Shown one piece after another: positions 21,721 through 35,639 of a stretch of 64,000 nucleotides of DNA. A program made the translations under genes and the position numbers. Position 1 is the stretch's first letter. Every line of letters begins with the position of its first letter. Below the pieces are notes generated by a model, which had not been told where the DNA came from, searched no databases, and worked only from the letters and a program-made list of their open reading frames with translations. The DNA comes from Doris montereyensis (taxonomy: Eukaryota; Mollusca; Gastropoda; Nudibranchia; Dorididae): positions 150,001 through 214,000 of the forward strand of contig JAXRKP010000161.1 of the NCBI GenBank assembly GCA_037039925.1, read 5' to 3'.

Positions 21721-22764
21721 ATTAGATCTACTGTACATCTAAACCTTTAAATTCATTAACTACTCATTACAAAAATACAAAGTCTATTCCTGATTTAACT
21801 GGAATCATGCTCAGGACCATCATTAATGACGGATAGTGGCAAAGTACATCCATCATTAAAGGCGAACTAAATAAGGGACAAGCTCCTTTTACCATTAAAA
21901 TTAATGACGGATAGTGGCAAAGTCTAATCCGCCATACTTGCGAATAGCACTGGCCTTTTTGTATTCAATGAACATTTATTTGTCTCTTTAAAAAAAAAAG
22001 AAATCTTTCAAAACATTGTTTAGAATGCTGACTGTCATTTAATCTTTAGACTTAGATCTATCTATAACAGGAATGTAAAATTTTAATCCCTTTCGCCAGG
22101 GACTAGCCCCCCCCCCCCCCCACCCTATTTAAATAAAATCATGGGAGCTGGTTTTGTTGCCCCTCGATAAGGCCTAGATCTAGATATGAATGTAAAATCG
22201 TCGATTGAATACTCATCTAGATTCTCTAGATCCAGATCAAAGTCTAGTAGCATAGAATCTACTTTGCTACCATGGTTCCAACAGATTTCCGTCGCCCAAT
22301 TTTAAATGAAAACGGCCACAACGAGAATGAGATATCTAGATCTAGATCTAACCACAACTACAACTAGATCTAGATCCATAACTGGTGGTTTACTCGTGTC
22401 GTAGCTTCTCACAAAATATTATGTTTTATATGGTCAACGGCCAGAACAGGGAATATCATATGTTCACTGCACCTCCGAAATATTACCTAAGGAAATGGCT
22501 ATAAGCGAAAGCTGACTGGTTTCTAATTGCTTGATTGTTGTCACTGGGTTTTTTATTTTTTCTCTTCTCAAAATTTGACGTCACGATCGAAACATGACAT
22601 TATTTCACTTTCATGTATCGAAAAGCCACTGAAGGAAGAATACTCGAGTACGGACATACAAATCCTCTTCTTCTTCATGCAGATTTAAAGAATTCCATCA
22701 TGTCTTAACGAAATAGATCTACGAGGAGTCAGAAAAGACAAACAAAAGGAATATAATTTATCAA

Positions 22765-22767
<3 letters not shown>
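21721..22767. other. Intergenic stretch with AGATCTAG-rich DNA
   Basis: No gene seen. A 24-base string (ATTAATGACGGATAGTGGCA + AAGT) occurs twice, at about 21822 and 21899. AGATCTAGATCT-type motifs cluster at 22168-22380. A C run lies at 22108-22121. Confidence 0.55.
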
Positions 22768-22857
<90 letters not shown>

Positions 22858-22882
22858 CCCTTTCTTTCTCTCTGTCTCTGTC

Positions 22883-22978
<96 letters not shown>
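22768..22978. repeat. CT microsatellite with a TCTG core
   Basis: Uninterrupted CT from 22768, a TCTG/CTGT block at about 22870-22917, then CT again to 22978. Length in the assembly may be unreliable. Confidence 0.97.
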
Positions 22979-22979
<1 letters not shown>

Positions 22980-23886
22980 ACTTCTCTCATAAGTTAATAA
23001 AGATAGCCTCAACCGAAGAGTTTTTTTATACCCAGTTCTCTTAGCGGATCAACATGATCAACGCATTGCACGCATCAACGATGTTTGTTCTTTTCGTTCT
23101 GGATTTGTTCGTTTGTATTTTGTACGTTTTGGGGCGTGTTTTTTGTGGGCTTTTTCTTGGGTAGGGGAGGGGATTGGCATTTTTTATTTTGATGTGCATT
23201 TGTTTTATAAGTTGAAACTAAGAATGGTTCATATTTTGGCAACGGATGTAATATTATATTTTGGGTTTTAAATAAGTTATAACTAAGGACTACAGTCTGT
23301 AGAATTACAGTAGTTATAACATAACTCTCTCGCTGCTCCGAATCTTCGCCAACGCGTGTGTCGTCTGATTTTGGATTCGATTACATCTATTCGTGGAAAA
23401 CAAATCACGTGGTTTATTTTTGTCAAAAATAGGCATTACGAGTCTCCTAAAACGTTTCAGACTGGACCCACCTTTGTCGTGTCGTTTCTAGTGTTTCACT
23501 TGCGAGCTGCCAATATGGGCGAGGAGAGTCTACAGTGCCCCTCTTCCTCTTCACCGCTGTGCACGTATACACAACGAAAAGGGGCACATCCCGCCTATAG
23601 CACAAACATGAATTTTTGTCTTGTAAAAGACGCGAAACCAACACTGAGAAAATGGAACCGTAATTTATCTATTCTATGTCAAATAAAGTGTTACTCGTCA
23701 CCAAAGCCGTAAACAATAACATGCTTCACAGTAAAATCATGTCATGTTTGTATATGAAAACGATGACAAAGGTTGTAACACAGTCATTATCGGGTGGGGG
23801 GGGCATAAGCTCTTGAAAATCAATAATTTAAAAAAAGACAACCAAGAATCAATGAACAAGGTATACAAAGAAAAAAAAAAAAGTAT
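22979..23886. other. Intergenic stretch, no supported gene
   Basis: A 118-codon plus-strand frame (23356-23712) and a 65-codon minus frame across it exist. Neither shows a motif, splice context or recognisable composition. Confidence 0.5.
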
Positions 23887-24778
23887 AAAGGGAAAACACA
23901 AAGGATCCCGAAAATAAGTATCCTTAACATAAGTTACTTATGGTAAGGAACTTACTTCTCTTGTGTGCACACAAAGGATACTTATTTCCGGTCTATTCTA
24001 TTCTAGTTGTTGTCAGCACGAAAATGGAGTATGTTGTCTTGAAGTCAGTAAAACAGAGAAGGCACAGAAAATATGGATTCGTCGTCTGATAAAGAGTTAC
24101 TTGAGGACTAAAACAAACAGAAAAATATGCCACCAATTGGTCAATATCACCACCTCTTTGTTCGTTTGAAAGATAATCACCCTGATAGGCATTTCCAATA
24201 TACACGAATGACAAAGGAAACATTCCACAAAGGGCTTCTTTGAAAAACATTGGCAATAAGCAAATCAACATCCATTGTTGTAGATTTTGTGTCCATCTAG
24301 AGAAAAACCTCACTACACACGTGTTTGATAGGGAAGATTCAATTTTCCCAATCAAACACGTGGGTAGTGTATAGTATTGTTTCTCTAAAAAAAATTAAGA
24401 TAATTTAGTTTTTTAACTATAGAGAAATAACGAATTCTGCTCGTAACTTGCCATAATTAGATGATGCTGATTTCAACAATGTTACTAGATTTTTCTACGA
24501 TCAACGGCCGCTCTGCTATGGTCATTTGAAAATGTCCCTAGTCCATCCCAGACATCACGGCACCACGCGAGGAGCGACGGTGGTTTCGGTGAGTTTCGGT
24601 CGCAATAAGCATTGTCCCTCAATACTAATAACATCGGTACGAACTACCTGTACGGATCAGCATCCCCAATAAGGATCTTCTATGTGTGCGTTGATGGGTT
24701 TGATAGAGGAATACTCATGCTTAGTCGTCCTTATTCATACTTATCCCGAAATCGGGATCCTTTATGTTTTCCTTAAGA
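23887..24778. mobile_element. 890-bp TIR element with an internal palindrome
   Basis: The left end AAGGGAAAACACAAAGGATC (23889) matches the right end read in reverse (CTTAAGGAAAACATAAAGGATC, ending near 24777), about 22 of 25 bases. A further near-terminal inverted pair (GGATACTTATTTCCGG at 23976) lies inside the left end. A 120-codon minus-strand frame inside is unlike any transposase I know. Probably a non-autonomous DNA transposon. Confidence 0.65.
24298..24392. repeat. Imperfect palindrome centred at about 24340
   Basis: CACGTGTTTGATAGGGAA and its near-complement TTTTCCCAATCAAACACGTG flank a short loop. Pairing extends outward through CACTAC and TAGAGAAA. Arms are about 45 bases. Confidence 0.8.
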
Positions 24779-26580
24779 CAAGGCAATCAAGAAACAAAGA
24801 ATCATTAAATGGCTAGACAAAAGCAGACAAACAAACGAATACTAACATTCAACACTTACACTATTCGGTCTGGCTTCAAGCACGGAAATCAAAGAAATGG
24901 CTTTCAATACATGGTTTTATCTGTGCTGTACTTTTTGTTTGTTTGTTTTTCTGTGTTGTTCTGATGTCTTTGTTTCATAGCGTGATTTCTGAGTGTAAGT
25001 TTGTGGTGAATCCTTGTCATAAGATAAAAAAAAATGGCCACATAAGTAGGTGGGCTACAGTCACAATCCGGAGACGAGCTGATTGGCATTTGATAGACTG
25101 AACAGTTTTGTATTGAAGTATTGATGAATGCCGTCTTTCCTTAGGTTCCTCTGAAAATCAGTTTGAAATAAAGCTTTGAAAAGGGCGATCACTCCGACAA
25201 GCTTCGAGCTTGGTTTAAATAATCCATGATCAACTCTTCCATTATAGGTTTTTACGTTAATTTACACTTTGTTCTTCTAGAAGATCTTTACAATCATCGC
25301 ATATGTTGGTGCAATATGTACGCGACAATATTTTCCAGCTGCACGATGTCTTTCAGCTTCACAGACTTCACAATGTTGACATGGTGCAGGGGCTCTTGAG
25401 TAGTCATTGGTATTTGGTCACTGATGTAACCTGGTTTTGAAAAAAATAAATTGAATAGTCATTGGTATTTGGACACTGATGTAATCTGGCTTTGAAAAAT
25501 TGAGTAAAAAATGTGTCCATGTCTTCTTTGCAGTTCGCCTCGGGGTTTGAGAGGAATGCGCTCTCAACCATAACTTGCCTGAAGGTTAACATGAACTCCT
25601 GAGGGTTGGGATTATCCCTATGGCCTCCCTTTGCTTCTTATTACCGCAAAAAGGTTTTCAATGCACTCTTGATTGTGTCTGTTGGTGATTATGTAACTCA
25701 TATCCCCTGTGGTGGTAACATCTTGAACAAGTATAAGAAGGGCACTGATTGTCTGAATCCATCCTCTAATACAATACAAGGCAACGTTTCGGCTGGCAAA
25801 TATTGACGCAAAACAAACAAGATATTATGAAGACTGAATCAACGCTATACATGTAAAGTACCTACTTTATTAGTGAAGGCAATGACATAAGATAAAATGA
25901 AAATCCCATGGGAACAAAGACGAGACAAATACAAGGAATATACAGAAAAAATCCCCTCAGCGAGGACGAAAACAGCCGAGTTGAAACGTCTTATAATATA
26001 CGGTCTTTGGTTTCCTTATGTGTTCGTAGCGTGAAATTATATTTTTAGACCGAGCGTTCATATGCGATTTCTCTGAAATTCTACTAGATTCTAGTTATAT
26101 ATAAAAATGGTTGTCTGCTATTCATGTTGAACCCTTTAGTAAGCTTCTCTTCCTTACCTCTCGATTTGTACTACATATATATTAACGATTTTCACACCCA
26201 TCGAACGGCAGGTTACAAGTTATATACAATAGTAAAATATCAACATATCTCAGAGATTATCAGAGAAGCATTTTCGGACCCACCAGTCTCACCTACATGT
26301 GGTATCTTTCTTTCATTGCATAGTCCGTGCTGTCTGTTTCTAAATGAGCTTAGAAAAAGGTCAATCTTTGGAAATAACAACTGTGTGTAGAGCTATTTCG
26401 CACAACCGACGATGTTACAGCATGGTAAACGACAAAAGGATACATAAAAAAGAATGTATTAATACATTGTACTGCAGAAAGCGAATGGTTGAATACATAT
26501 GGTATCAAATAGGAAAAGAGAGGCCTAAGAGGAACAAGATAAAATTGAAATTTTTGAACTGTCACCCAATATCAACAGCA
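24779..26580. other. Intergenic stretch with minor repeats
   Basis: No gene supported. A segment of about 66 bases is duplicated in tandem at about 25399-25505 (AGTCATTGGTATTTGG twice). 25740-25985 is an inverted copy of the repeat at 13.7 kb (CTTTATTAGTGAAGGCAATG, AACAAAGACGAGACAAATAC). Confidence 0.55.
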
Positions 26581-28464
<1,884 letters not shown>

Positions 28465-30400
28465 TTAGGGAAGATTGGCCCATCTATACCACCAAGCCTT
28501 GACAACATTCCAAGTAAAGACCCAAGAGAATGTGCGGAAAACATTGCACCCGCACGATTATTCCAAAAGCGAGTTGACGCAGGGGAGATATTAGATGTTT
28601 GGTTAAGGCCAACACTGCAGCTGTGTTGGGGGGGAGCAATACAAACCAATCAGAGAACTACAGACCCATCTCCCTAATATAAGTTATTTCTGATATACTC
28701 GAACACATTATTTTCAATAACATCTTAAACCGTCTAGTAAAAAACAACAACCTGACCAATCTCAACCATGTTTCCGGTAAGGATATTCGTGCGAGACGCA
28801 GCTCCCAAAAATGTTCATTATTTACTTATATCCAAAACTGTTGGTACGGTATTCAAGTTAATATCGGACTATTAGACATCCAAGTTACTGTTGGTACTAC
28901 GTTAATATCGGACTATTAGACATCCAAAACTGTTGGTACTCACGTTAATATCGGACTATTAGACATCCAAAACTGTTGGTACTCACGTTAATATCGGACT
29001 ATTAGACATCCAAAACTGTTGGTACTCACGTTAATATCGGACTATTAGACATCCAAAACTGTTGGTACTCACGTTAATATCGGACTATTAGACATCCAAA
29101 ACTGTTGGTACTCACGTTAATATCGGACTATTAGACATCTCAAGTTGGTACTCACGTTAATATCGGACTATTAGACATCCAAAACTGTTGGTACTGTTAA
29201 TATCGGACTATTAGACATCAAAACTGCTGGTACTCAAGTTAATATCGGACTATTAGACATCCAAAATCGGACTATTAGACTTCTCCATAGCCTTGGACAC
29301 GGTGTTCCACAACCAGCTACTTCATAAAATGGGAAAATGTGGCATCAGAGACCCACTGCATATTATGTGGATTATGTGGCGAAACAATTTGTTATCAAAG
29401 TGACACATAAGAGTGTTGTGAGAAAGAAGTTCATTGGACGAAATTCCAGTCATCTCGGGAATTCCACAAGGGTCTGTCTTGGGACCGCTATTGTTTCTTT
29501 GTTTTATCTAAATGACTTACCAGAGCGGGCAAGGTTCCAAGTCCCAAGTGAGACTGTTTGCGGATGATTGACTGATTTATGGTGAAATAAATCCTGAAGT
29601 AACAAAAACATACCGGTAGTTCTAAATTGCCTAGAGCAATGAGCAAGCGACTAGGGTATAAAATTCAATGCTAAGAAATACTACATACTCATCATAAAAA
29701 AAAAACGATTTACAATGAGACTACCACCTCAACAAGACTACATTTGAACAAGTTAAAGAAAATTCATATCTTTTTGTGTTGTATATCTCACATGGAGTAG
29801 CCATATCAAAAAGTAACTTAAAAGTACGGTCTAGGCATGTTCCACTATAGACTTCCTCAGAAGAAATTTAAGACACGATTCCGGCACTTGTAGACGAAAT
29901 GCATATCTTTCCTTCGTCAGATCAACTCAAAAGTATGGTGCTATAGTTTGAGACCAAGAAGACATCAACGTATAAAAAAGGGTCCAGTGACAAGGAGTCA
30001 GATTCACCACATCCAAAACACCGGGTTGTGTCACTATGACGTTAAACAATACCAAAACTCCAGACTTACAGGGAAAGAAGGAAAAAGCACGGTTGACTTT
30101 CATGTTCAACATTGTGAGAGGACAGGTACCGTATACAATCCCCAAAGACTCCCTTGTCCCACAACCAACTAAACATAGAATTCGAGCTTAAAAAATCAAC
30201 GATTTGTGTCAAACAACATTCTTGAATTGTATGCCACGAACAACTCCTAATGCTATCGCCCCCCTCCTCCCTCCCCTTTTCGAACACAGAGCCTTTAAGT
30301 GCTCACTTTTCGTGGGAACAATCGTGAATTGGAATGATTTAGACGAGTGGGATGTCTACTTTGCAAACACTGACGGTTTCAGAAGGCGCCTGCATACGTA
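28465..30400 (+). mobile_element. Decayed CR1/Jockey-like LINE with internal minisatellite
   Basis: Plus-strand RT remnants in several frames: DNIPSKDPRECAENIAPA (28495), motif A (NIGLLD then FSIALDTVFHN, 29260-29320), SGIPQGSVLGPLLF (about 29450), VRLFADD (about 29550), the thumb-like LRRNLRH (29860), and a terminal piece IVNWNDLDEWDVYFA (30330). Stops and shifts throughout. A 43-bp tandem array interrupts motif A. Confidence 0.85.
28848..29285. repeat. 43-bp tandem repeat, about 10 copies, within RT motif A
   Basis: Unit AATATCGGACTATTAGACAT + CCAAAACTGTTGGTACTCACGTT. The first and last copies merge with the LINE's own coding sequence, showing the array expanded from it. Some copies are shortened. 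Confidence 0.92.
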
Positions 30401-30659
30401 GCATGTAAACCCAGTCCGAGTAGCACCGCTGTTGCCTCCATACCAACTTGATGATCACCGAATTGCACTAGCTATGTACCGGCACACGTAGACATATACA
30501 GTTACTTTACAGAAGTATAGTGAAATAAAGATCTAGACGGAGGAAAAGAAGAAACCAAAAAGATATCCTTATCGCTTACTATACTTGAACGAAGATGAAA
30601 CACTTTTGGGGCATATACTAAGGCAGAACCAAGCGATGATAGCGTCTTTCAAATAAAAC

Positions 30660-31004
30660 GTAGGGGCAGAATTCAACCATTGCGATTTTCTATCTTTGGT
30701 CAGCCAAGACCGGCCTGCAAGACAGCAGGTTGTGATTTACTGTCGATGTTTGCTTTGGTCAGCCAAGATCAGCCTGCAAGGCATCATTTTTTAATTATTT
30801 TTTGTCAGGGTTAACTCCCTTAGCTTTTGGTCAGCCAAGACCTACCTACAAGGCAGCAGGTTGTGATTTTCTGTAGGGGTTAACTCCCCTAGCCTTTGGT
30901 CAGCCAAGACCAGCCTGCGAGGCAGCAGGAGCTTCATGGAAGGCCGGTCTATCTAGTCCCCGTACAAGTGCAAGCACCTGCCCACTACCCGGCTGACAAT
31001 TGCT
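30660..31004 (-). repeat. LINE 5' UTR repeat block following LINE copy 2
   Basis: About four units containing GGTCAGCCAAGACC, CCTGCAAGGCAGCAGG and GGGTTAACTCCC, ending in CCGGCTGACAATTG. The same block forms the 5' end of LINE copy 2 at 34040-34372 and of the deleted copy at 41.3-41.5 kb. Here it abuts the 3' tail of copy 2 in the same orientation. Confidence 0.85.
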
Positions 31005-31786
31005 TTCTTTCTTTATCAGCTCCCATTCTACCTTTCGGTGTATGGGTTTTAGATGCCTGAAATGATCCTTCTTCAGGCTGCCCTGTCCTGACATTTTCTG
31101 TTTCCTTCCAAAAAAGTTAAATTTCTTTGCGTTAATGCCTCTTTTATATCTTCTTTCCACTTTCTCCGAGGTCTGCCTTTTGGTCTTTTACCCTTGAGTT
31201 TTAGCACTGCATACTGATTTTGCTATTCTGTTGTCATTCATTCTGTTAACATGTCCAAACCATCTCAGTTTTTATGCCATCTGCTTTGGTTTGATCTCTT
31301 ATTGTTGTGTTTCTGATTTTGTCTCTTTTAGTTTTCCCTACTACTCTTCTTAGATATTTCATTTCGGCTGCCTGTACTCTACTGTATTCCCGGCTGTCTA
31401 AGGTCCATATTTTACTGCCATAGAGGAGAGAAGGACAATAAACTGTGTTGTATACTGCCATTTTGGTTTTTGTTGACAATTATTGTTTACCTACAAATGC
31501 CTTTCCTAGATGGTTATATATTGCACTTGCCTTTTGGATTCTCTGGCTGATTTCTTCTCTTAGTTTTCCCTCTGAGTTAATCATTACTCCTAAGTAATTG
31601 TAGCTTTGAACTTGTTCTAAAATCTTCCTGCCTAATTTAAGATGTTGTGTTTTAGATTCCTAGTTACTAGCATTGTTTTAGTTTTCTTTGCATTTACTAC
31701 TCATTCCTATTTTATTTAATTCAATATTCATTATGTTGATATTTGACTGGAGGTCCCTTTCTGATTTTCCAAACAGAACTAAATCA

Positions 31787-32458
31787 TCAGCAAAAAGAAA
31801 GCATTGATACATTTACTGGTTTGAACTTCCACATACCTACATTCATTTTCTTCATTTTTGAGGATGCCTTTGCAACTGAATCCATAAATGTGATAAACAA
31901 AAGAGGACTTAAGCCACAACCCTGTCTTACTCCTATATCTACATCAAATTCTTCTGATACATTTCCAGCTACTCTAACAGCACATGTTGGTTTATTGTAA
32001 AAAAATGTAATGGCTTGTATCAAATTTTGCTCTACGTTGTGTTCTTTTAAGGAGTGCCATAGTTCGTCCCTCTTCACAGTGTCAAATGCCTTTCCTAAGT
32101 CAATAAAACACAGGTGCAAGTCAATGTTTCTCTCAGGGAATTTTTCTATTATTTGTCTAATTGTAAATATGTGATCTTGTACACTTCTTCCTGGTCTAAA
32201 TCCACTCTGGTGTTCTTCAATCTGATCCTCTTTTCTTTTCCTTAGTCTCATTTCCAGAATCATGGCATACACTTTTCCTGGTACGGTAAGTAGTGATATC
32301 CCTCTATAGTTTGAGCATTCCATAGTTGATCCTTTCTTGCGTATTGGTTCTACCGTTCCCTTATTCCAGTTGTCTGGTACCTGTTTGGACTTCCATGCTT
32401 GTTGACATATTGCATAATGTAGCAGTTTGTCTGCATCTCTCCCTTGGTTTTTAATCAT
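31787..32458 (-). pseudogene. LINE copy 2 reverse transcriptase, frame lost at the ADD box
   Basis: 223 open codons from the finger region (WKSKQVPDNWNKGTVEPI) through LCFIDLGKAFDTVKRDEL and RQGCGLSPLLF to VSMLSFC. One extra T (A5 on the plus strand at 31793-31797) throws the frame exactly at F-ADD, so the catalytic Asp pair is not translated in this frame. Confidence 0.88.
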
Positions 32459-33332
32459 TTCTGGAGGTTTTTTCTAATTTCACTTTTCTTATAGCTGTTT
32501 GAAGTTCTTTCATTGAGATGTCTACATCTTCAGCGGTCTCATCTAGATTACTTGTTACTCTTAATGATTGATCTATACTCCTTGTTTCATATGTTCTCGA
32601 GGGATTATGTAATTGTTGAAAATACTTCCTCCACGTTTCCATGATTTCGCTGTCTCCTTTCATTATTTCTCCTTTGGCGTTTTTAATTTGTCGTATTGGG
32701 CATGCTTTGGTCTTCCCCATGCTCTTCATTGCTCCGCAGAACAGATTTTGATTTCCTTCATAGCTTTCTTGAAGTCTTTGTCCAAACTCTTCCTATTCTT
32801 CCTGTTTTGCTTTCCTAACTTCCTCTTTGGCGATAGTTCTTTTACTCACGTAATCTATCCTATCCTCTGGTCTCTTTGTTTGCAAGTATTTCTTCCAGGC
32901 ATCCTTCTTTTCTTTGATTTTAGTCTTGACATTCTCATTCCACCATGCTGTTCTTTTCCTATCTCCTTTAATTTGTTTCCTACCACAGACCTCTTCAGTA
33001 CAACTGACTAGTGTTTCCTTATATATTTGCCACTTTTCTTCTATTGTGCTTTCCTTCAGATCCATCTGCCTTTCACTGATAGATCTTTTTATCCTGGATC
33101 AGTATATCTGTTTTACTATTGGTTTATTTAGTCCTATTTTGAGTTTAGTAGCTTTCTTCTCTTTCCTCTTCTGTTTGTGTTATTCAGTTAATAATCTCAT
33201 TTTTGGCTATCATTAGGTGATGATCACTAAATATTTCAGCTCACCTGCTCACTCTAGCATCCATTGTACTGTAAAATAGAGAACTGCTAACTATTATGAA
33301 GTCTATGATTGACTTTTCACATCTGTCTTCAT

Positions 33333-33876
33333 TTACTCTTGTATATTTGTGGATATCTTTATGAGGAAAAATGTGTTACCTATTTTCATGTTATTCTTTA
33401 GGCAAAAATCTATGAGTCTCTCGCCATTTGGAGAAGTTGTTGTCTCTCCTTCTTTACCTATTACTCCTCCTGATGTTTCTACATGGTTGCCTACTCTAGC
33501 GTTTAAATCTCCTAAAACTATTAATTCCTGTTTGGATTTGAGATTATCTGCAGCTATTTGTAAATCATTTTCGAAGGTATCTTTTTTCTTCTTTGGTGGC
33601 ATCTTCGTTTGGTCCATAAGCTATTAATAATTTAATTTCTCGTCCTTTTGGTTTAATATTTACCTCTAATAGCCGTGGGCTTACAAATTTCCAACTTTCT
33701 AGTAGCATTTCTTGCCTTTTATTTTTATGCATTAGGAGGCCTACTCCTGCTCTAGCTCTATCTTTGACATCTACTCCTGAGAATATTAAAGTATGATTTG
33801 GTCCTACATTTTCTATCCCTTGTCCTTTTTCTTTGTTTCTGTAATGGCCAAAATATCTACTTTGAATTTTTTCCAT
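33333..33876 (-). pseudogene. LINE copy 2 endonuclease, split by a frameshift
   Basis: Two overlapping frames (33565-33876 and 33333-33617) together cover the same domain as copy 1, including RARAGVGLLM and GDLNARVG. The break lies in an AAAAGAAGAAAA stretch near 33590. Confidence 0.85.
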
Positions 33877-34039
33877 TTCTTAAACTAATTGTAACTCTTT
33901 TCCATTTATTGGCCTAACGTTCCATGTTCCAAAAATCACAGTCCGTGTTCGTTTCCAAGTTCGTCTTCCAAAGATCAAGCCGGTTATATTTCTTTTACTT
34001 CTCTGAATCAGGTTGTTTTGGATAAGCAGGGGATTAGCC

Positions 34040-34372
34040 CACTGTACCCTAGGTAAATGGTAGGGCTGCCACCTTGAGACCCCCTACCGGGTCTTGTTAT
34101 TTTCTGTCAGGGTTAACTCCCTTAGCCTTTAGTAATTCAAGACCAGCCTGAAAGGTAGCAGGTTGTTATTTTCTGTCAGGGTTACCTGCCTTAACCTTGG
34201 TCAGTCAAGACTGGCCTGCAAGGCAGCAGGTTGTTTTATTTTAGGGTTAACTCCCTTAGGCTATGGTCAGCCAAGACCTGTCTGCAAGGCAGCAGGAAAC
34301 TCGTGGAGGGCGGGATCATCTACTCGCCGTGCAGGTGCTTACCTGTCCACTGACCGGCTGACAATTACAATT
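34040..34372 (-). repeat. LINE copy 2 5' UTR tandem repeats
   Basis: About three to four units of roughly 65-70 bases (GTCAGGGTTAACTCCCTTAG, CAAGACCAGCCTG, AAGGCAGCAGG), ending at CCGGCTGACAATT. Homologous to 30660-31004 and 41280-41520. Confidence 0.85.
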
Positions 34373-34379
34373 TTCTAAA

Positions 34380-34860
34380 ATTTACGAGAAGAACTAGAAG
34401 CAGCCACCAGATTATTGAAAAATTGAAAGCAGCTCAGCAGAATGATGGAGACTCCACGGTAGACATCATCAGAAGCATCGACAAAGCTGACAGGCAAATG
34501 CGTTGCTATTGGCCTGGACACAATTCCTTATCATGACTTTTTCCAAGATTGGCAACTTCCAAAATGCCAGAATCACAAAGCAATAAGCCGGATAAGCCAT
34601 ACAAGTACAATGATGTTTTCAAAAAAGGTATCATTAGCACAGACATATGAGACTCATACATCAGGCAGTGGAAATAATCGCGGATGAACAAATTGGATGT
34701 GCTACACAACAACTTCCGGTGTTAAATATCCGAGTTATAAGTGAAAAATAAAGTCAGCACTAACAATACATCCGTTGTGTATTCATTGACGCCAAAACAG
34801 TTTTCAATCGGGTATGGTATGATGTAGTGTGGGCCACTATTATTAAAAACTACAATGCGG
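34380..34860 (+). mobile_element. Fragment of a second LINE family
   Basis: Plus-strand remnants: QIIEKLKAAQQNDGDSTV near 34410 and a motif A-like CVFIDAKTVFNRVWYDVVWA at about 34780-34840. Not matched by the other LINEs in the window. Confidence 0.55.
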
Positions 34861-35340
34861 GTCAACAAAATGGCAGTAGCCTATACAACACAGTTTATTG
34901 TCCTACTTCCCTCTATGGCAGCGAAACCTGGACCTTAGACAGTGGGGAATACAGTAGAGTACAAGCAGCTGAAATGAAATATATCAAAAGAGTAGTAGGG
35001 AAAATCAGAAACACAACAATAAGAGATCAAACCAAAGCAGATGGCATAAAAGTAAGATAGAAATAACCACTGAGATAGTTTGGGCATGTAAACAGAATGA
35101 ATGACAATAGAACAGTTAAATCAGCATACAGTCCTAAAACCCAAGGTAAAAGACCAAAAGGCAGACCTCGGAGAAAGTGTAAAGAAGATATACAAGAGGC
35201 ATTTGAAGCAAAGAAATTTACCTTTCACGAAAGGAAACAGAAAATGTCAGGACAGGGGAGCCTGGAGAAAAGTCATTTTGGGCATCTAAACCAAAACACT
35301 GGAAGGTAGAATGGGAACTAATCAAGAAAGAAAGAACAAT
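34861..35340 (+). mobile_element. LINE copy 4: inverted, 5'-truncated 3' fragment
   Basis: Sense-strand copy of the C-terminal end of the copy 1/2 LINE: VYCPTSLYGSETWTLDSGEY, KYIKRVVGK, QGKRPKGRPRRKCKEDIQ, then the 3' UTR and an AAGAAAGAAAGA tail at 35320-35335. Fused directly to the preceding LINE fragment. Confidence 0.85.
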
Positions 35341-35549
35341 GCGGGTCAAAAGCTGATTCATAGCAAATCCAGAAGGGCGGTTGTTGTCCCGTGAAAATGT
35401 GTACCGGCAGGCTGATTCCACAAGTCAGTTGGCGTACGTCATGGATAATAATGTATAATACTTATACCCGCATTGTTTTACATCTTCTTTGAGCAATAAA
35501 TTATTGGTGCTCAAGAAGATTGTATCAACACCGTTAATACATGTGTTGG

Positions 35550-35624
35550 CTTCTTCTTCTTCTTTTCTTCTTCTTCTTCTTCTTCTTCTTCTTCTTCTTC
35601 TTCTTCTTCTTCTTCTTCTTCTTC
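35550..35624. repeat. TTC microsatellite
   Basis: TTC/CTT repeats with one irregularity near 35565. Confidence 0.96.
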
Positions 35625-35639
35625 GTATCAGTGAAAACC

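Larger units (their letters stand above)
31005..34372 (-). mobile_element. APE-type LINE, copy 2, nearly full length
   Basis: Minus-strand order: 5' UTR with tandem repeats (34372-33990), endonuclease pieces (33876-33333), linker (33065-32450), RT (32458-31787), C-terminal domain (31479-31246), 3' UTR, then a GAAAGAAAG tail at about 31005-31018 instead of poly-A. Close to copy 1 but with its own frameshifts. Confidence 0.9.

Noticed and set aside
23356..23712. 118-codon intergenic frame as a small gene
   Set aside because: No domain, no splice or promoter signal, and an overlapping frame on the other strand of similar quality.
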